A stretch of DNA of 40,523 bases from Cyanobacterium stanieri LEGE 03274 (GTDB lineage Bacteria > Cyanobacteriota > Cyanobacteriia > Cyanobacteriales > Cyanobacteriaceae): the NCBI RefSeq assembly GCF_015207825.1, contig NZ_JADEWC010000030.1:1-40523 (forward strand), read 5' to 3'. Every line of letters starts with the position of its first letter. Within the stretch, counting starts at the first letter, position 1. The notes beneath the pieces were generated by a model. That model was not told where the DNA came from. It saw only the letters and a list, made by a program, of their open reading frames with translations, and did not search any database. A program made the translations under genes and the position numbers. Of the stretch, positions 35,372 to 40,523 are shown piece after piece.

Positions 35372-37585
35372 TTATTCCGGAGAACGATGGAGGTTGTGTT
35401 GAATCATCATCACATGGGAGGCACATTGTTTGGCTTGTTTTTTACTTTTGCCATAACCTGTGGATTTGATGGTTTTATTACGATAATTAAGGGTAATAAG
35501 GCATTGGAAAAAGTTATCTATTTTGATGAATTTATATTCGGGATAATCCATTTGATTTGTTTGACAAAGATCATGAATTAGGGATATATAATCTTTTTCA
35601 ACGGTGGATTTTATGGGGGGGGAAGATGGGTGGTTTTCCTCTGTTTTAATATCTTCTATGGTAGGATTTTGAGGACTGTTGGTTAAATTATTTTCTAAGA
35701 AGGCTTTAATATAGTTGAGAGCTGACTTTTGTTTGGCTTTACTCTTTTTTTTATCGATGGCAGGGTGCATAGTGGTTAAACCATCTACATAGCAAAAACT
35801 ATAGTATCCCTCCTGTTGAGGATACTTATCTATTTTATATTCTACTTTGACATGGTCTAATTGCGATCGCACTAACAACACTGATACAGCGTCAATCTGT
35901 TGACCAAAAAAACTATTTATCTTAGCCACAAACCATAACTTATAAAAGTCTTTTGGTTGTAAATAATCAATCTTCTTTTCTACCTCCATTAAAAAATCAT
36001 TAGTTAAAGAATTACTATCGATTTTTTCATGTAATAAAGCTGAAAAATTTTCTTCAGCCGTCACATTTTTATCTTCCCCCCGATGAGCATTATTAACTAA
36101 AACCTTAGATTTATTATCTTTAACTAACTGATTATTAACATATGCCTTAATAGCCATGAGGGCAGAAGTTTGTTTAGCCTTAACTTTTTTGACATCTTCT
36201 GCAAAATCAGCGGTAGTTAAACCATTTATAAAACATTTTGCCCGATAGGTTTTATGTTTTTGATTATATTTAACCTCATAATTAACAGTAATATTTTTGA
36301 TTTGAGAGGCAATTAATAATATAGATATAGTATCGAGATTATCTAAATAAAAAAAGTCATCAATTCTAGCCACAAACCAGATAAAATAAAAATCCTTTAG
36401 AGATAAAGTATTAAGCCTTTCTTGGATATAAATTCTTAGTTCAGGTAAACGTTTTTTAGAAGTAAAGTATTCTAATAATTCAGAAAAATCATCCCTAGAT
36501 AAACTTCTAATCTCTTGCTCCTTAATATGGTCATATTTATTAGCTATATCTACTTTTCTCTTAATACTTAGATAAAGAGATTTATCTTCCTTAAATTGAC
36601 AGTGAAAATCATTAATATAATCAGCAATAACTTGTAACTCATCAAGATTATAGGGAGAAGATTTTTTATTAATATATGCTTTAATAATGCGATGATTAAC
36701 CAAATCAACAAAACGTCGAAGGGGGCTAGTAAAATGAGAATAAGTTTCTAGGGCTAAACCCACGTGTTGTAAAGGACAGGGGCTATAAATAGCCGGAACT
36801 AGACAATGTCCCATTTCTTTGATAGCCTGATCTAAGTCTTGAATACCGACATCTTGAGTACGGAAAAGAGCAGGAATTTTTTCTTGAGCTAATAAACGGG
36901 CAATGGTAGTATTAGTTAAGATCATTAATTCAGCAATTAACTGATGGGTATTCACATTTTCAGCAATTAAATTACCATCTTCATCAATGTAACCATCATC
37001 GGTTAAGATACCTGATTTACCTTTTCTTTGACTAGCTAATACTTGGGTAATTTTTTGAATTGTGACTAATAATTGATCATGTTTTTTGGTAGTGGGATTT
37101 TTTAAAATATTTTCGACTTCTTCATAACTAAAAGCCCTTAAGTTTTTAAAAATAGTTTCTTGTATCTCAAATTTTATAATGTTGCCTTGACTATCAAGGG
37201 TAAAAAAAATTGTCAGGGCTAGTCTTTCTTTTCCTTCCTCCAATGATCCTAAATTGGTACTAATATGAACAGGTAACATAGGAGTATTAGGGTTAGTATG
37301 ATAGAGGGTAATTACTCTTTTTAATGCCTCTTGATCGATGGGAGAATTTTTAGGAATTAAAGCACCTACGTCAGTGATACTAATCTGTAATTCAAACTGA
37401 TTATTATCCAATTCAATTAACCAAATAGCATCATCTCTATCAACGGTGGTGGCATCATCAATGGTAATTCCAAAAACACAGGGGCGCTGTTGTCGTGCGA
37501 GGTTGATTTTTTCTACTAAATTGACATTAGAAGCCTGATTAACTTGTTCATAGCTAAATTTTCTGGGGGTAATGGATGATTTCAT
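35372..37585 (-). CDS. RNB-domain ribonuclease with duplicated novel module and C-terminal dsRBD
   Basis: 737 residues. The RNB domain (about 33-345) opens almost at the N-terminus, with no cold-shock domains. Its catalytic Asp set is intact (TIDDATTVDRDDA: D43, D49, D51, D52), as are LIAELMIL and the distal YSHFTSPLRRFVDL (R290, R291). There is no S1 domain. Instead two related ~120-residue modules (363-484 and 512-632) share DFYxxWFVAxI, SxLLxxSQ, GLTT and KAKQxSALxxIKA. After a Pro/Ser-rich linker, 664-732 reads as a double-stranded RNA-binding domain (YPEYKFIKID...GYGKSKKQAKQCAS). An active 3'-5' exoribonuclease directed to structured RNA is the natural inference. Function untested as far as I know. 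Confidence 0.88.
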   Translation of the reverse strand: MKSSITPRKFSYEQVNQASNVNLVEKINLARQQRPCVFGITIDDATTVDRDDAIWLIELDNNQFELQISITDVGALIPKNSPIDQEALKRVITLYHTNPNTPMLPVHISTNLGSLEEGKERLALTIFFTLDSQGNIIKFEIQETIFKNLRAFSYEEVENILKNPTTKKHDQLLVTIQKITQVLASQRKGKSGILTDDGYIDEDGNLIAENVNTHQLIAELMILTNTTIARLLAQEKIPALFRTQDVGIQDLDQAIKEMGHCLVPAIYSPCPLQHVGLALETYSHFTSPLRRFVDLVNHRIIKAYINKKSSPYNLDELQVIADYINDFHCQFKEDKSLYLSIKRKVDIANKYDHIKEQEIRSLSRDDFSELLEYFTSKKRLPELRIYIQERLNTLSLKDFYFIWFVARIDDFFYLDNLDTISILLIASQIKNITVNYEVKYNQKHKTYRAKCFINGLTTADFAEDVKKVKAKQTSALMAIKAYVNNQLVKDNKSKVLVNNAHRGEDKNVTAEENFSALLHEKIDSNSLTNDFLMEVEKKIDYLQPKDFYKLWFVAKINSFFGQQIDAVSVLLVRSQLDHVKVEYKIDKYPQQEGYYSFCYVDGLTTMHPAIDKKKSKAKQKSALNYIKAFLENNLTNSPQNPTIEDIKTEENHPSSPPIKSTVEKDYISLIHDLCQTNQMDYPEYKFIKIDNFFQCLITLNYRNKTIKSTGYGKSKKQAKQCASHVMMIQHNLHRSPE

Positions 37586-37642
37586 GGGTGAATAATTAGA
37601 CTAGGGAATGGGGAGAATAACACAAAAGTAAGAAGCCGATTA

Positions 37643-37710
37643 GACATCTCCCATAATAGGAATTTTAAAGGCTGAAGTCCTTATTACAAATAAACGAAAA
37701 GAATTAATGG
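37643..37710. repeat. Dispersed hairpin repeat, AAAGGCTAAAGCCTTT family, copy 2
   Basis: GACATCTCCCATAATAGG, then AAAGGCTGAAGTCCTT, TATTACAA and ACGAAAA: the same block order as 10266-10336, with a partly decayed hairpin. It lies between the divergent RNB and oxidoreductase genes. A TTATCAATTATCAATTG tract follows near 37779. Confidence 0.6.
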
Positions 37711-37840
37711 GCAAATTAAAGGATTTAGATTAAAGGTTCTTTTTTTGTTCTTTTAGCTTTTATTATTAATTATTCGTTATCAATTATCAATTGTTTTTTG
37801 TACTATGATGAATAAAAATTCAATATAATAAGCATCTGAG

Positions 37841-39877
37841 ATGAAGCGTAACCTCTGGCAACAATTACTCTCAATCCCTTTTACTCTCCTTGTTTTCAAT
37901 TCTGCGATCGCCATGAATAACCCCCCTAGAAACCCTGAAAAAATAGAAGAATGTGACATTTTAGTAATTGGCGGAGGTTTAGCAGGGGCAGGGGCGGCTT
38001 ACGAAGGCTTATTGATGGGTAAAACCGTTTGTTTAACAGAGATTACCGACTGGGTGGGGGGACAAATTTCCTCCCAAGGCACATCAGCGCTAGATGAGAG
38101 AAACACCCAAAGACAAGAATTATTTTTCCCTCAGGGTTATTTAGAATTTCGAGATCGCATTGGGGATTTTTACGGTAAATTAAATTTGGGAGAATGCTGG
38201 GTAAGCGCTTCTTGTTTTTTACCCAAAGATGCCCATACTATTCTCTATCAACAATTGATAGATGCAGCTAGGAAGGGTAACGGTACATTAAAATGGTTTC
38301 CCAATACCGTCATTAAAGATGTGCAAGTAGAGGCAGTGGCCAATGGTGGCACAGGAGAACAAATTGTAAGTGCGATCGCCCTTAGCCATCAACCCCAACC
38401 CAACACCCCTCCCCTCAATAGCGAACCCCTTTCCAAAATTATCGAAGACGCTTATAGCTACGAAGATTCCTCCAGACTCAAGAAAACAGTCATTAAATTC
38501 GTCCCGCCCCAAAACGACAAATCAGAAGTAAAAGCCCCTTGGATGGTCATAGAAGCCACAGAAACAGGGGAAATCATCGGTTTAACAGACATACCCTATC
38601 GCCTTGGTATCGATCCCCTTTCTCCCTACGAGCCATCCTCCTCCAGTAGAACAACAGATCCCTACTGTACCCAAGGTTTTACCTACACCTTCGCCATGGA
38701 AAAAACTGCAACCCCTCAACCCCAACCAGAGCCAGAATTTTATCAACAATACGCCCCCTACTACAGCTACGAACTAGAAAGACTAGCCGACTTTGATCTT
38801 GTTTTTACCTACCGTCGCATCTATAAAGCCCAACCCAGCGAAAGAGTTACCTTTGGGGGTATTGGCTTCACCAAACCCACCCCTGGAGATATTTCCATGC
38901 AGAATTGGACTTGGGGTAACGACTACCGCCCCGGCACCTCCGTGGACAACCTTATTTATACCAGAGAGCAACTCCAAGCCACAGGACAATTACAGCCCCA
39001 CGGTTGGATGGGAGGATTACGCACCGAAACCCTCTTTAAAGGGGAACAAAATGCCATCGGTTTTTATCATTGGCTAGTGGCAGGGACAACAGATTCTCAA
39101 CTAGGAGAAGGAGTAAAACAACCTCATCCTGATCATATTTTCCTCCAAGGATTTGATTCCCCCATGGGTACAGCCCACGGACTTTCTAAATATCCCTACA
39201 TTCGTGAGGGAAGAAGAATTATTGGTCGCCCTAACTATGCCCATCCCGATGGTTTTACGGTCAATGAAGTGGACATTTCCAGAATAAACTATGATGATGA
39301 CTATTACAAAGAAACCCTCACCCCCCAAGAATATCGTCAACTTAGAGCCATCATTGCAGGATTAGAAGGATTTGCGGTCATCAGCGGGGAAATTTCCCCC
39401 GAACAAGCTCCCAAAAGAAGTCGTTCCACCATTTATGCTGATTCTGTGGGCATTGGACATTATGCCATCGATTTTCACCCCTGTATGAGTGAAAGTCCCC
39501 ATGAAAAACCAGGTAATACGGAAAGAGAAGGAGAAAGACGGGGTCAAGGACAGGCTTACCCCTTTCAAATTCCTCTTTCGGCGATGATTCCCCAAAAAAT
39601 AGATAATATGATTGTGGCAGGAAAAAGCATCGCTACAAGTCACATCGCAGCGGCTGCCTATCGTGTACATTCCTTTGAGTGGTCTTCTGGGGCGGCAGCG
39701 GGTACGACGGCGGCCATGGCTTTGGATAAAAATATTTTGCCCTATGAGTTTACGGAAGGTTTTGCTTTTCGTAATTCCCATTTACAGGCATTGAAGCAGG
39801 TATTAGAAAGGAATGGTAATCCTACGGCTTTTCCTAATACTTCTATTTTTAATCAAGATTGGGATGATTGGCGATAG
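37841..39877 (+). CDS. Exported FAD-dependent oxidoreductase
   Basis: 678 residues. The N-terminal signal-like segment (MKRNLWQQLLSIPFTLLVFNSAIA, predicted cut near residue 24) is followed by a dinucleotide-binding motif, ILVIGGGLAGAGAAYEG (41-57), and ITDWVGGQISSQG, as in the FAD_oxidored family (PF12831). Near the C-terminus IDNMIVAGKSIATSHIAAAAYRVHS and the Gly/Ala-rich helix after it complete the FAD site. Flavoproteins are usually exported folded by Tat; here the leader has Lys-Arg rather than Arg-Arg. The substrate is unknown. Composition turns abruptly C-rich after the HIP1 site at 38372. No cotranscribed partner except possibly the small secreted protein 145 bp downstream. Confidence 0.82.
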   Translation: MKRNLWQQLLSIPFTLLVFNSAIAMNNPPRNPEKIEECDILVIGGGLAGAGAAYEGLLMGKTVCLTEITDWVGGQISSQGTSALDERNTQRQELFFPQGYLEFRDRIGDFYGKLNLGECWVSASCFLPKDAHTILYQQLIDAARKGNGTLKWFPNTVIKDVQVEAVANGGTGEQIVSAIALSHQPQPNTPPLNSEPLSKIIEDAYSYEDSSRLKKTVIKFVPPQNDKSEVKAPWMVIEATETGEIIGLTDIPYRLGIDPLSPYEPSSSSRTTDPYCTQGFTYTFAMEKTATPQPQPEPEFYQQYAPYYSYELERLADFDLVFTYRRIYKAQPSERVTFGGIGFTKPTPGDISMQNWTWGNDYRPGTSVDNLIYTREQLQATGQLQPHGWMGGLRTETLFKGEQNAIGFYHWLVAGTTDSQLGEGVKQPHPDHIFLQGFDSPMGTAHGLSKYPYIREGRRIIGRPNYAHPDGFTVNEVDISRINYDDDYYKETLTPQEYRQLRAIIAGLEGFAVISGEISPEQAPKRSRSTIYADSVGIGHYAIDFHPCMSESPHEKPGNTEREGERRGQGQAYPFQIPLSAMIPQKIDNMIVAGKSIATSHIAAAAYRVHSFEWSSGAAAGTTAAMALDKNILPYEFTEGFAFRNSHLQALKQVLERNGNPTAFPNTSIFNQDWDDWR

Positions 39878-40022
39878 GTAGATTGGCTTTAAGGCTCGTT
39901 TGAGAGAATATTTTTGTTAAAATAAAGTGGTTAATTTTAGTTAGTAAAACACTAGATATAATTTTTTATTTCTGAGTGGAAAAAAATTAAGATAACCTTC
40001 ACCATAACAAGGAAAATGAGTA

Positions 40023-40385
40023 ATGGTCATGATCAACAAAATATTGTCCATGGGATCTTTGGCCGCAATTTTGGCGGTTTCGTTATCTCCTAAAATGGCA
40101 GAGGCTAAGGAGGCTAATTGTGTTATCAGTTCTAATAATCAAGTAGTTTTTCGTGATAAATGTAATTTTAATCAGTTTGGGGGTAATGGTAGTTTTTGGA
40201 TTGAATCAAAGTCGGGTTTGATCGCAGGACGAGAATCCATTAGTGTTTATATTATTAGCCCAGGGGTAGCGGAGGTTTCTGGTTTAACTACGGCAGGAAT
40301 TAATTCCCGTTGGGGGACGGCGAGGCGATCGCCCTCAGATAGAGCCTGTTGGGTGGGTAGTGATTTTAGGATTTGTGCTTATTAG
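40023..40385 (+). CDS. Small secreted four-cysteine protein
   Basis: 120 residues. A Sec signal peptide ends at about residue 28 (SPKMAEA-KEANC). The mature part is a Ser/Gly-rich beta-type domain of about 90 residues with four Cys (33, 47, 109, 118), consistent with two disulfides in the periplasm or outside. AAGGAAAA at 40009-40016 favours the first ATG over the one at 40029. I do not recognise the family; cyanobacterial secreted proteins of this size often lack names. A hairpin terminator follows. Confidence 0.68.
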   Translation: MVMINKILSMGSLAAILAVSLSPKMAEAKEANCVISSNNQVVFRDKCNFNQFGGNGSFWIESKSGLIAGRESISVYIISPGVAEVSGLTTAGINSRWGTARRSPSDRACWVGSDFRICAY

Positions 40386-40403
40386 CAAAAGAAACCTTGA
40401 CAC

Positions 40404-40440
40404 TCACACCATCAAATCAAAGATTGTGATGGGTGATTCT
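40404..40440. terminator. Hairpin terminator between convergent genes
   Basis: TCAC-(A)-CCATCA pairs with TGATGG-GTGA (10 bp with one bulged A) at 40404-40436, then TTCTT. It follows the small secreted protein by about 20 bp and may also serve the gene ending at 40445 on the other strand. Confidence 0.55.
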
Positions 40441-40444
40441 TACA

Positions 40445-40523
40445 TCATTGACACTTAACTAGATTAAGCAAGTTACCTTGACTAATCCCCGTCAGTACGT
40501 CTCCGTAAGCATTTTTATTCACG
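40445..40523 (-). CDS. Possible 3' end of a minus-strand gene running off the window
   Basis: The minus-strand frame ending at 40445 (TGA) reads NAYGDVLTGISQGNLLNLVKCQ at the C-terminus. It meets a stop at the very edge of the window, just upstream of an in-frame GTG, so it is either a 25-codon fragment or not coding. The adjacent hairpin on its 3' side is compatible with a gene end. Not recognised. Confidence 0.2.
   Translation of the reverse strand, partial: VNKNAYGDVLTGISQGNLLNLVKCQ

Noticed and set aside
15130-38379. Each GCGATCGC as an individual operator
   Set aside because: These are HIP1, present throughout cyanobacterial genomes including inside genes; listing each as regulatory is not justified.

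Overview
The window looks like chromosomal DNA of an AT-rich unicellular cyanobacterium. It carries photosystem I psaE, the carotenoid hydroxylase cruF, a photosystem II S4-domain protein, cyanobacteria-restricted families (DUF2839, DUF3685/Ycf55-like), a PEP-CTERM protein, type IV pilus pilT and many HIP1 palindromes (GCGATCGC). A Cyanobacterium/Geminocystis-like lineage is my guess. There are no prophages, no transposase genes and no CRISPR array.

Layout. 0.2-4.7 kb: cruF and an RND efflux transporter (+). 4.9-16.6 kb: a long run of minus-strand genes. These are a MOSC protein, DnaB split by a 497-residue intein, an S4 protein, two small membrane proteins, leucyl aminopeptidase, a PAS/GGDEF/EAL c-di-GMP protein, a glycine-zipper protein, a DUF6883-DUF4926 gene pair and upp. 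16.7-22.4 kb (+): psaE, mutM, pilT and an RNase R-like protein. 22.8-26.7 kb (-): a PEP-CTERM protein, then rplA, rplK, nusG, secE, tRNA-Trp and rplS. 26.9-29.0 kb (+): a Fur-like regulator and a pseudo-receiver/DUF3685 protein, two bases apart. 29.0-32.1 kb (-): two tandem SpkB-like Ser/Thr kinases with pentapeptide repeats. 32.3-34.5 kb (+): a sugar nucleotidyltransferase and an RluA-type pseudouridine synthase. 34.6-37.6 kb (-): an unusual RNB nuclease with its downstream metallo-beta-lactamase-fold neighbour. 37.8-40.4 kb (+): an exported FAD oxidoreductase and a small secreted four-Cys protein. The right edge holds the possible end of another minus-strand gene.

Most genes are core housekeeping, but RNA metabolism stands out. 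The window encodes two RNB-family proteins. One (20.2 kb) has the full RNase R domain layout but has lost most catalytic Asp residues. The other (35.4 kb) keeps the catalytic Asp set and the SPLRR motif but lacks the usual OB-fold domains. It carries instead a duplicated ~120-residue module and a C-terminal double-stranded-RNA-binding domain. I consider this RNB-dsRBD protein, and its putative operon partner with a degenerate metal site, the best candidate for an undescribed system.

Intergenic space is rich in dispersed repeats. They include a 77-bp structured element in three copies with a compensatory base change, MITE-like elements bounded by an AGTTCGGGAT inverted repeat, short tandem ATTGTCC/TTGCCTA tracts that abut stop codons, and two further families. 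All coordinates and residue positions were worked out by hand; family assignments rest on recognised motifs, not on searches.
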